Assembly (NCBI RefSeq): GCF_001632365.1
Contig: NW_024468514.1
Location: forward strand, 377,862 to 441,861
Source of the DNA: Laetiporus sulphureus 93-53
Taxonomy: Eukaryota; Basidiomycota; Agaricomycetes; Polyporales; Laetiporaceae
Direction of reading: 5' to 3'
DNA: 64,000 nt
The notes under the pieces were generated by a model. That model was given only the letters and a program-made list of their open reading frames with translations, did not search any database and had not been told where the DNA came from. Every line of letters begins with the position of its first letter. The first letter of the stretch is position 1. The position numbers and the translations under genes are program-made. Positions 46,552 to 56,724 of the stretch are shown here, in pieces.

Positions 46552-48552
46552 GTTATCTACTGCCACACATCAAGGCTATTTATATTTCACCGACAATGTG
46601 CGACCATTGCCTAAATCATCAAGCATCACCTATGCAATGCAGGAACACGCTCCACATACATGGGCGGAGTGGCACCATATTTATGGCCATATCGGAAAAG
46701 ATGCGCTGAAGCACCTGCATCGAGAATTACTCGTTGATGGCTTCACTGTCATTCTGAACTCTGACAATTTCACATGTGAAGCATGCATCCAGGTGAAGTT
46801 CTCCCACAAGCCATACCCGAAGAGCACTGATCATAGAAGTGAGATCCCCAGTGAATTAACACATACTGATGTGTGGGGACCTGCTCCAACGACCGCTCTA
46901 CAAGGTTGGCGATACTACATTACTTTTACTGATGATGCGACACGTTGCAGTGTCATTCTTTTTATGAAAACAAAGGACGAGACCTCTCAGAAGGTCAAAG
47001 AATATATGATGTACCTCGATCGCCGATTCGGTCATCAGCCAAGGATGATCCGGATGGACAATGAACGTGGGTACCTCAATTCTGATCTTAATGATTGGTG
47101 TCATTCTCAGAGAATTGAGACTGGTGCTACTGCACCATATTCTCCTCCCCAGAACGGTGTTGCAGAGCATCTCAACCGCATGTTGCTTTCTTGAGCATGT
47201 GCAATGTTGTTTGCCCATGCTCTGCCTCATTTCCTATGGGCTGAAGCAGTGTGCCATGCAGTTTATATTAAAAATCATGTGCCTACACGTGCGCTCCATG
47301 GTACCATCAGCCATGTTGCCAAGTAAAATGATAAAAACCTGAATATCACTCACCTTTGAGAGTTCGGTTGTGTTATATGGGTTCTTGATGAAGAACTCAA
47401 CTTATCTAAGCTTGCACCACGAGCCAGCAAATATATCTTTGTTGGTTACATGGACGGTCCCAAAGCAATTAGATATTATGATGCTAAAATGCGTCAAATT
47501 AAGATAATGTGTAATTATCATTTCTTACCTACACTATCACCCGAGTTAATTGATTCCCCATTTGGGGAGTCACATCCACCTGCGAATACGCAGTGCGTGG
47601 GGGAGTCCAAGAGTAATAGCGATGCACAGATATTCGCATTAGGTGATGATCCATCTTGAGACCTTGATCTGGCTCGAGGAAGTGATCAAAATTCTCGGAA
47701 GAGAAAAGAACGAGAATATAATGCACCTATTGAGCTCAGAAGGATGAGCAGAAGAATCGTTCAGCAAGATTATCGATTGCTGAATGATCCGAGCACTGAT
47801 GATCCGTCCTCAAAAGATGACGACACACCAGAACCGGAAGAATCTCGGAGCGCTGGTGATCTTGATCTGAGCATGAACGATGAATGCATTGCGGATCAAG
47901 CATCATTTGCAGAGCTTGTCTATATAGCCATGAACGCTCCCGGAAACATGGAAGTGAATGAGCCTAAGACACTAGCCGATGCAAAGCAATCTTCTGAATG
48001 GCTAAGCTGGGAGAAGGCTGTCCAAGCTGAACTTGGACAATTGCATGACATGGGAACATGGGATCTGGTAGATCTCCCTCCCGATTGCAAACCTATCAGA
48101 AACAGATGGGTCCTTGTCAAGAAAATAAACAAAGACAGCAAAATAATTAAATATAAAGCACATCTGGTAGCGAAAGGGTACTCTCAGATTCCTGAAATGG
48201 AGTTCTCAGAGACCTTTGCGCTGGTTGTGTGTCTCGAAATGATTCGTGCAGTCCTAAGCTTGGCAGCAGTCCTCGATTGGGAAATCCAACAAATGGACGT
48301 CAAAGGAGCATACCTGAATGGATCCCTTAAAGAGGAAATATATATGTGCCAACTCGAAGGATATAGCAATGGAACAAATCGAGTATGTCACCTTAGAAAA
48401 AACTTTGTATGGACTCAAACAAGCAGGTCGCGAGTGGAATATTGAATTAAATCAACATTTATTAAACATGAGTTTCAAACATTTACTCGCAGATCCATGC
48501 ACATACATCCGAATCTGAGGGGATAAAATAGAAATTGTCACTGTTTGGGTAG
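46552..48552 (+). pseudogene. Copia Pol, integrase and reverse transcriptase (right fragment)
   Basis: Continuation of the copia element from 38462. GAG-pre-integrase HHIYGHIGKDALKHLHRELL with CEACIQVKFSHKPYP; integrase core LTHTDVWGPAPT, RMDNERGYL, APYSPPQNGVAEHLNRMLL; the spacer with a stop at 47192-47194; RT (RVT_2 type) with EAVQAEL-like KAVQAELGQLHDMGTWDLVD, RWVLVKKINKDSKIIKYKAH, LVAKGYSQIPEMEFSETFA, IQQMDVKGAYLNGSLKEEIY and YVTLEKTLYGLKQAGREWN. The frame shifts near 48380 and is cut at VTVWV by the G2 LTR at 48553, just before the catalytic D-D. RNase H and 3' LTR are missing. Confidence 0.88.
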
Positions 48553-49271
48553 TGTCACAGCACCGCTGGACAAGAGAGTAAAGAGACTAAAAAGGGACAA
48601 TCACATGGAACGTGCCACCCTGATCCCCCTGATCCCTACGATCCCCCTGAACCCTGATGTGGCACAAGAGCCTGAGACTTACTTGTTGATGGGGCAGGCA
48701 CAGGTGAGGGTGAGAGATATATGCAAGGAGCTGGTGAGCTCAGTGGGTGCTACAGTGGTAGACGAGGAGAAACAATCTGAGGTTTCGTCCTCTACATGCT
48801 GGTCTTATATACATGTACAGCGGGCTATCTTACCTAAGCTACCTATCTTCGGTATAAGCTAATGGCTGTACATGAAACAATGGAATGTTCAGAAGTAGAA
48901 GAATAAGTGGGAAGATCGATGGTTGCCACAGTAATTGCATGTGAATATCGTGCCTATCTTGGTTTCCCTTTTGTTCTCTGGTGTGAACATCGTGCCTATC
49001 TTGGCTTCTGGCTAAACTAATAGGAAGCAGAAGGCCGATGCGTAACAATAGTCCTTGTTCCCTTTGTTCCCAAATGGGTGCCTCTATTGTATCCTGGAAT
49101 AGACAGGTCCGACCGTATCATCCGTGGGTCTGTACCATAGCATGTGATGTGGACTATCACCTGATCTCTACACGTCACGTCTGTGGCTGAATGGTGTGAG
49201 ATATTGGTGAAGCACATGATCTGTAGCATGAGAAAAGTCACGTGCAGACTTTGTGGCGAAAATCTGTGACA
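48553..49271 (-). repeat. G2 3' LTR (719 bp)
   Basis: Reverse complement of the G1 LTR, with two internal ~42-base units. It is preceded on the minus strand by the polypurine tract (minus of ctacccccctctcaagg, 49272-49288). Confidence 0.93.
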
Positions 49272-49289
49272 CTACCCCCCTCTCAAGGC

Positions 49290-49690
49290 TCATTGTCCCA
49301 AGGAGCCAAAACCTTTGTTTCCCCTTCTAGTTGCTCACAATGGTTGGTAACTTCGAGAGGGAAGCCCTTCGGCATAATACTCAAAGATTATCTGAGCTAT
49401 CCTGTCTCCCGGTTTTACCGAAAATATGAAATCCGTTGTGTTAATCAGTACGACCTTGAGTTCTCCAGTGTAATCAGGGTCAACAACTCCTGCTCCCACG
49501 TCAATTCCTCTTGCAGCCAGTCCGCTGCATGGAGCTATTCATGTATAGGTATATTTGGAAGGGTCTATGGTGACTCCTGTACCTACCACAGCTCATGAAT
49601 GCAGAGGGATTTCATGTGTTTCTGCTGCATAAATATCCCATCCTGCTGCTTCATTTGAGGATTTCTTTGGTGATTTGGTGAGGTCTGTCA
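49290..49690 (-). pseudogene. G2 dUTPase domain
   Basis: Same domain as 45450-45853, with motif [17 protein letters not shown] (about 49655-49608), [44 protein letters not shown] and the terminal G-rich motif. It carries a private stop after EIPLHS (49595-49593) and the two TGA codons shared with G1. Confidence 0.85.
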
Positions 49691-52600
49691 TTTTATGATA
49701 TAGGAAGAACTCATCCGGATGGTCAGACATATTGATTCTGTGTGTGGAGATCGGTGCAACTTCATATGAGGATAATTTGAAGCATTTTCCACCAAAAGTG
49801 ACGACCCTGATTGGTGCTTTGGCTGCATCTGGGTGTTGTTGGTGGAATTCTTGAAGAAGCTCATCGGCGTTGGTAAGATTTGTTTGGGGTTGCCATGTAT
49901 CGTCAGAATGGTCATAGCCTTTCCATTTGACGAGGTATTGGACCCTTCCCCTTACGACTTTCGAGTCTAATATTTCTTCAACTTCGAATTCTGGTTCTCC
50001 TTCGATTTCTATGACTGGGGGTTTTGGGGGTTCACAGTTTGTGACTGTGTCTTGATGATATATGATCAATTTGCTGGCATGGAAGACCAGGTGGACCTTC
50101 ATTTGCTTGGGCAGTTCTAGTTTGAATGTGACTGGTCCTAGCTTCTGAAGTAATTGGAAGGTCCGAAATTTTGTGTGCCTAGCTTCGCGGATTTGACTTT
50201 TACTCACAGGTCCTTTCCTTTGAGTAGTACTAGATCTCCAACTTTGAATGGGACTTCTCCCTTTTTCTCGTTGAAGTACCATTTCATCCGTGAGGCTGAA
50301 ACTTCCAATGCCGCCTTTGCCTGTTCTTGTGCCTCAGATCGGTGGACAAATAAATGTTCCAATGAGGGATGACGTATTCATTCGTGTACGTCTGGTGCCA
50401 TTTTTGGGTGTCGGCCATATTCGACAAAGAAGGGGGACAGTGCGGTGGACTCATGGGTCTGGTTGTTGTATGAGAATTCTGCCATTGGCAGATAGTAGAC
50501 ATTATCATTTTGTCTATGGTTGCAGTACATGCGGAGGTACTGTTCCAACACCTGGTTAACCCTTTCTGTCTGATTGTCTGTTTGGGGATGGTATGCTGTA
50601 GACATTGTTGACTTTATACTGAGCTTCTGGCAAAACTCCTGGAATAGTTTGCTTGCAAACTGAGTACCTCTGTCTGAGATAATCTGGCGTGGCAATCCGT
50701 GGAGTTTGAAGACTTCATTATAGAATACATTAGTGACTTGCAATGATGTGACTGTGTCATCCATTGCATAAAAGTGCGCTCGCTTCATGAGTCTGTCTAC
50801 GACGACAAGTATTGCCATCTTCTTTTCTCCCCTGAAGTCCATGGCTGGAGGAAGTTGTGTGATATGATCGACTGTGACAATTTTCCATGGTCCTCCTGGT
50901 ACATCATTTGGTTGTAGTAGTCTGTATGGTTTTTCTCTTGAGTACTTGTTGCATTGACAACTGTCACAACCTTGCACGTATTGCTTAACCATTATGGACA
51001 TTCCTGGCCACCAATAATTCCGAGTGATGAGCTCCAACATTTTGAACCTGCCTGGGTGTCCGGCTGGTAAGGTGTCATGATGGAGCTTTATTAGGTCTAG
51101 GCATAGCTGTTGATCTTTGAGGACATAAACCTTTCTGCGATGGAGCAGCAGTCCATGCTCGAAGTTCCATTCTGCGAGGTTTTTTCCAAATTTGCACTGT
51201 CCTGTAGTCAAAAGTGCACGATAATCCTTGGTCATCATGTCATCTGTGAGTGCCTTCTTGATCCTTTCCAGTAGTTGGGCATCATCAACTTCAGATGCGT
51301 GAGTGGGTCAAATCGCATTGATAGTGAAAAATTCAGGTTTTAACAGCATTTGATTCAAATTGTCGCTGTCTACCCCCCTCTCATGATCTGGCCTCCTGGA
51401 CAGAGGATCAGCATGAAGCATTGTCTTTCCAGGTCAGTGACTGAGTACAAAATTGAATTGTGTGAGGAATAATGACCAGCGCACTTGGCGCCAGGATAAC
51501 TTCTGTGCCTGGCAGAAGTATGTAAGGTTGAGGTGGTCTGACCAAATCTCAATGGGTTCTGGGTGTCCTTCTAAATAGTGCCGGTATTCTTCTAGTGCCC
51601 AAATGATTGCAAGCATCTCTTTGTCGTAAATCTCGTAGTTTCTTTCATGTTCATTGAGTGACTTGAGTAGTATGTGACTGGATGCCATAGCTTGTCTTCT
51701 CCTAATTGTTCGAGTACTGCACCAGTTGCATAGTCTGAAGAATCAGTCTCCAGACAATATGGTGCAGTGTCGTTGGGGAGTTGTAGGATCGGGGCTGAGG
51801 TGAACACCATTTTGAGTGCACTGAAGGCTTGGTCTTGCTCTTCCTTCCATTGCCAGGGCACGTTCTTACAGGTGAGAAGTGTTAAAGGTCATGTGAGTTT
51901 CGCAAAGTCCTTTATAAATCGCCTGTAGAAATTCACAAATCCTAAAAAGGCCTGTACTTGTTTGACCTTAGTAGGTGCGGGCCAGCCAAGTACACCTTCG
52001 ACTTTAGCAGGGTCCATCTGTACCGAATTCTTGCTGATGATCATGCCAAGATATTCAATTGAGGACTGTTCAAAGAAGCATTTCTCCAGTTTGGCATATA
52101 AGTCATTGTCCCGGAGGTGCTGTAGAACTGCTTTTACTAGTTGTCGGTGTTCTTCAAGATCGTTCGTAAATATGAGGATGTCATCTAAGTAGACTACCAC
52201 CTTTCCAGTGCGAATTAAGTCTTCGAGGACTGTATTCATCATTGTTTGGAAGGTGCTGGGAGCATTGCAGAAACTGAAGTACATTACGGTGGGTTCGAAG
52301 AGGCCACGATGTGTGATGAAGGTGGCTTTTTCTTCGTCTCCTTCCCTAATCCTTCTGTTGTTGAACCCCCATCTCAGATCAAGCTTCGTAAATATACTAG
52401 CATGTGAGAGTCTATCGATGAGGTCCGAAATGCATGGGATTGGGAACTTGTTCTTCTTTGTTACTGCATTGAGGTTCCTGTAATCTTGGACTAGCCTCAG
52501 TGATCCATCTTTCTTTTTGATGAAGAAGACGGATGCTGCTGTTGGACTCCTTGATCTCTTGATGTATCCTTTGGCCAACTCTTGGTCTATCCACGTATCG

Positions 52601-53430
52601 AGTGAATTTCTTTCCTGTAGGTTCATAGGATATAACTTTGCCGGGCATGGTAACAATGCCTCTGGAACAAGTTTGATTGGATGATTGTAGGGCTTTCTTG
52701 TGGGCATTCATTCTGACTGCTTCTTGGAGAACACATCGCCATACGCGTGGAAGTGTTTGGGGACATAGGCTGACCAGTAGTCTTTGTCCTGTTCTCCTTT
52801 TTGTGGTGCTCTATCCTGATTCCTCTTGGTGTCAAGGCCCATAATGAGTGATGCTACAGCCTGTGCATCAGGGTCTTCTGATAATGACACCCATCCAATA
52901 AAGCTGTCCATGTCATTCCAGTTGTCACCTAACTCCTGGAAACCGATGAACTCCATCAGGTGTTCGATGTGGGGGATGTTTGTGTTTTCCAGGTCCTCCT
53001 CCTGGACTGCTACCTGTGAGGGTGCACATTTCTGTGGGCATCGGGTGAAATCGACCGTAAGTTTTCCCCAGTTTACTTCAGGGTTGTGCTCCTTGAGGAA
53101 ACTCATGCCTAGTATAATGTCCTTGTGACCTATATTGGTGACCAGAAGACTTTGTCTGCTTGTGTGGTTTCTGATAGTTATACTTAGAAGAACCCTTTTC
53201 TTAATGGTTCCACCCTTGTTGTGAGATGCATCTGCATTATAAACCCTGATCTCCTTCTCAAGTGAGATCATAGCGAGATTCAACTGATCAACCAGCCATG
53301 GGTTGATGTAGCAAGAATATGCTCCTGAATCAAGGAGCGCCTCAGTCTGGACTTCCCTTACTCCCCGTTTGAGGTGAACAGATAAATCGATCGCGTGCTT
53401 TGACGAACCAGTAGATGCGATGTATAAAAA
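49290..53430 (-). pseudogene. G2 Pol: protease-RT-RNaseH-integrase-chromodomain-dUTPase
   Basis: Read leftward: protease ALLDSGAYSCYI (about 53340), GHKDIILGMSFLKEHN, RT 52707-51889 open over 272 codons with VQDYRNLNAVTKKNKFPIPC and VVYLDDILIF, RNase H (51861-51434, one frameshift), integrase 51238-50378 open over 286 codons with LHHDTLPAGHPG, CDSCQCNK, ISDRGTQFASKLF and QTERVNQVLEQYLR, chromodomain [20 protein letters not shown] (about 49980-49920), dUTPase to the TGA at 49292-49290. In-frame TGA codons on the minus strand at 51891, 51436, 50380, 50206, 49541 and 49337 occur at the same places as in G1. An additional TGA at 51310 is CGA in G1. RT and integrase are the best-preserved segments of the pair. 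Confidence 0.9.
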
Positions 53431-53498
53431 ACTTGATACTGGTACATGCGAGAGCGAGTAGATACTATTACATTGTTTATGGGAACTCTGGCCAGACC

Positions 53499-55097
53499 TC
53501 AGAGAACCCGCCGAAGAAAATCCTCATTATCTTCTACCTCCGTGATCCTAGCTGCTTCGACAGCTGGTTCCAGTTCTGCCTCTTTTTCCTTTCCCTTCAC
53601 GTCGTAGCTGGTGATGAAAGCACAGACTGCTTCGTATCTCGCCTTGCTGTCGTCGGAGATGTCTGAGACCACGTTTGAAGAAATTGCCCTTGTTGCTTGG
53701 CCCCGCTTTGGCATTTCGAATTTGCCTTTGTACTTGGGGTCTGGGCATTGCTGTTTAAAAATGAAGGGGTGTTTCCCACATCGTACACACAGCTTCTTCT
53801 CCAGCCAACCTTCTTGCTCCTTGGTGAGGGTGGATACTCGATCCACAAACATTGCGTTAGGATCCTTTGGGGCTCGTGGTGCCGATGATGATGCCGTTAC
53901 CATTCCGTGCTGTCCTGCCTTGTCGGCTCTGAACTTGGACTCAAGTTGTAAGCAGAGGTCGAGGTATTCCGGCCATGTGATTGGGTCGAAAATGCCTAGG
54001 CTGTCTTGTGTGACCATTGCCTGTTGTACCTCCTTGCTTCGGTGTTCAGCGATGTAACCGATGAGTGCAGTATGCCCTAAGTTGGTCTTAGTGGCCCATT
54101 GCCAGAACTGTTATGTGAAGGAGACCATGGTAGGATAGGTCTTTGCGCAGACCTCCTTCAAATGTTGTTACGCATCCTTGTCTGGGTCGAGGGTCCTGTA
54201 GTTTACTTTGAGAATATTGATGAAGTCTTCCCATGTGCCGAGTGCCTGCCGTGTCGCTGCCTTGGTTGCGTATTCAGACATGTATGTGAATGCGCCTCCT
54301 TCCAAATGCAGCAGGGCTGTGGTAATCTTGTGCTCATCGTCACCGAGTTGTTGGAGCCAATCCTCCAGACTTCCTTTGCCCGAGTAGTGTGGAGATTCAG
54401 CAATTTTGATGCGGGGCTTGTTTGTTTGGACTGTGCTGAATGTTTGACCTTGCATCGTAGTGACGCCGCTTGCTTTGAGTGAAGCTAGCTCATGTCGCAG
54501 CTTAACATTAGCTGCCTTGATTTCCATCATCTCTTTGCCTGTGTCGAGCATTGCTGCCTGGGTTCCTGTGAGTTCGTCATTTAAAACTGCCATATGCGCA
54601 TCTTGCACGAGGATCCTATCCTTGAGCTTCCCGATCTCCATCTGAAGAACTGCTTCCTTAAGCCGGTATTCGCTCTTGTTATTTTGGATCAATGATTCAA
54701 AGGCCATTTTATGTTCGTACATCTTGTTTCCGAGCACATTGTAGACCTTGGCGATTTCAGTAGTGACCGTGAGCTTCATTGCAACGATTACCCATTCGCG
54801 TATGTGGTCCGGGACTTCCCCAGGAGCGGACTGTCTGAGAGCATCTTCTAGGTGCTCAAATTGTTGTCCATCAAACTCCCAGGTGGGTGAGATGTAGGCT
54901 GGTACAAGTGATGGTGTCGGGGATGCTGGTCCTCTGACTTGTGATGCAGTTTCCTGCGATCCTAGCGCAGGTTCAGGTGAATTGCGCTGCGAGGCGCGTG
55001 GGGTACTGCCGTCGTGTGCTGACTCGACGTTTGTGTGAAGAATGTCATCCATTCGTTGCCTGAACGTGGATGCATATGCACGATCGGCTCCTTCCAT
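53499..55097 (-). pseudogene. G2 Gag (nearly open)
   Basis: ATG at 55097, MEGADRAYASTFRQRMDD, open over 309 codons to 54168, where CAA (as in G1) became TAA, with another stop near 54115. It then continues open to EDFLRRVL with the stop at 53501-53499. It contains a long coiled coil (LKEAVLQMEIGKLKDRIL through VKLRHELASLKAS), the capsid-like core HKITTALLHLEGGAFTYM, and the unusual knuckle CVRCGKHPFIFKQQC (about 53790-53745). Pol follows in another frame. Confidence 0.85.
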
Positions 55098-55112
55098 TGT
55101 GATATAGATAAA

Positions 55113-55967
55113 CTAATACAAAAAGTTTAGGTATCGCTTTCCTGCGATGAAAACCAGAGCCTTGGCAATCTCCTGTAGTCTCTCCTCTTTTCCTATCTGC
55201 TTGAAACTGATTCCTCCTATCTCCAAACAGACCGTATTGATCACCTGCTTCTCGATGAACATGTAGGTGCACGTTCCAGTGTGTAGGTCAGCGCAGACCT
55301 TGTCGAGTTCCGTGGCGAGGCTGTAGATGGGTCCTTGATGCTGGTCCTTGAGACGATACGAGAATGCTTCTAAGATGGGTTGGAGCCTGAAGTGAGTAGC
55401 GTCTACTTGCTTCTTAAGGGTCTTGATATGAATTGTCAGCCTCACTCTAGATGGGAGTGGGTGGATGGGACGGGCAACCGTGTTTGTTTTGATAAAGTTC
55501 AGCAGTGGCTGGACTGGGATGGGCGCAATGACGGGGGGAGGAACTGCGTTGGATGTTATGAGCTCTGCTGGTGGTGCCGGCTTGTGACTACCAGTGGTAA
55601 GACATCCCTTTCTGGGCTTGTAGCATTTGAGTGGTGGTGTGCAATCTCATGGCTTGTGGATAATTCCACGCTTTATGATGTGTGTGGTATCTACGACCCT
55701 CGCTGCTGCTCGCTGCCTATCTGTGGATGATGCGCCTAGTGACGTGAGAGTGAGGAGCCTTCCATGCTCCTTGTTGGTTTCCTGACACTTGTAGTGAGCA
55801 TCAAGGTCGATCCTGGGGGTAGCCTTGCGCTTTGATGCCTTGGGCAGCTCAGAGTCTTGCTGAGGCTCACGCCGGGTAGAGATCGGATTGGAAGTTGTGT
55901 CAAAAAAGCCGCGCGCTACGGCTGAAACTGCTTGCACTGAAAATACACGGCCACTTGTGTTAGACAC
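55113..55967 (-). pseudogene. G2 ORF1 upstream of Gag
   Basis: About 285 codons with one internal TGA (about 55649-55647) where G1 has an arginine codon. No ATG lies at the left edge; the frame is open from about 55967, where the codon is GTG. Sequence features: Arg/Lys-rich start (PKASKRKATPRIDLDAHYKC), a Pro-rich middle (VPPPVIAPIPVQPLL), then a helical C-terminal part (FRLQPILEAFSYRLKDQHQG, CTYMFIEKQVINTVCLEIGG). It ends NFLY-TAG, then five in-frame codons and the Gag ATG. No family recognised. It could be an N-terminal extension of Gag or a separate protein. Confidence 0.7.
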
Positions 55968-55988
55968 TAAGCAGGGGTGCAGAAAATG

Positions 55989-56001
55989 TCAGATTGTTTC
56001 T
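55989..56001 (-). promoter_or_regulatory. G2 primer-binding site (self-priming type)
   Basis: Minus-strand agaaacaatctga, two bases from the LTR border at 56004. It is complementary to the LTR segment at 56219-56231, exactly as in G1. Confidence 0.7.
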
Positions 56002-56003
56002 AA

Positions 56004-56724
56004 TGTCACGGTAACACCGGACAAGAGATCAAAAAGACTAAAAGGAACAGTCACGTGGAACGTGCTGCCCTGATCCCCCTGATTTCAAGGAATCCCCCTG
56101 AACCCTATGTGATATAAGAGCCTGTTGACTTACTAGTCGATGTGGCTGATGCAGGAAAGGGTTAGAGATATATGTAGGAGCTGGTGAGCTCAGTGAGTGC
56201 TACAGGTGGTAGACGAGGAGAAACAATCTGAAGTTTCGTCCTCTACATGGCTGGTCTTATATACACGTACAGCGGGCTATCTTACCTAAGCTACCTATCT
56301 ACGGGTATAAGCAAATGGCCATACATGAAACAATGGGATGTCCGGATGTAGAACAATAAGTGGGAAGATAGATGGTTGCTGTAGTAACGTGTGCGAACAT
56401 TGTGCCTATCTTGGTTTCCCTTTTGTTCTCCGGTGTGAACATCTGGCCTATCTGGGCTTCTGGCTAAACTAATAGGAAGCGGAAGGCCGATGCATAACAA
56501 TAGTCCTTGTTCCCTTTGTTCCCAAATGGGTGCCTCTATTGTATCCTGGAATAGACAGGTCCGACCATATCATCCGCAGGTCTGGACCATAACATGTGAT
56601 GTAGACTATCACCTGATCTCTACGTGTCACGTCTGTGGCTGAGTGGCATGAGATATTTGGTGAAGCACGTGATCTGTGGCATGAGAAAAGTCATATGTGG
56701 ACTTTGTGGTGAAAATCTGTGACA
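56004..56724 (-). repeat. G2 5' LTR (721 bp)
   Basis: Minus-strand TGTCACAG at 56724; the other end is mutated (tgtcacgg at 56004). TATATAAG at minus 56263-56256, presumed RNA start at 56231, two ~42-base units around 56400-56460. Confidence 0.92.

Larger units (their letters stand above)
48553..56724 (-). mobile_element. Ty3/gypsy chromovirus G2 with dUTPase (minus orientation)
   Basis: Second copy of the G1 family, 8.2 kb, inverted with respect to G1 and separated from it by the 2.0 kb copia fragment. Same order of parts, read leftward from the 5' LTR at 56724. Its RT and integrase frames are longer than those of G1. Left flank ggtag and right flank atact do not match, so no target duplication is visible, and the copia sequence does not resume on the right. 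Confidence 0.93.

Noticed and set aside
38463..56724. Assembly artefact as explanation for the inverted G1/G2 pair
   Set aside because: The two copies differ by many substitutions, LTR unit number and separate indels, so they are distinct loci.
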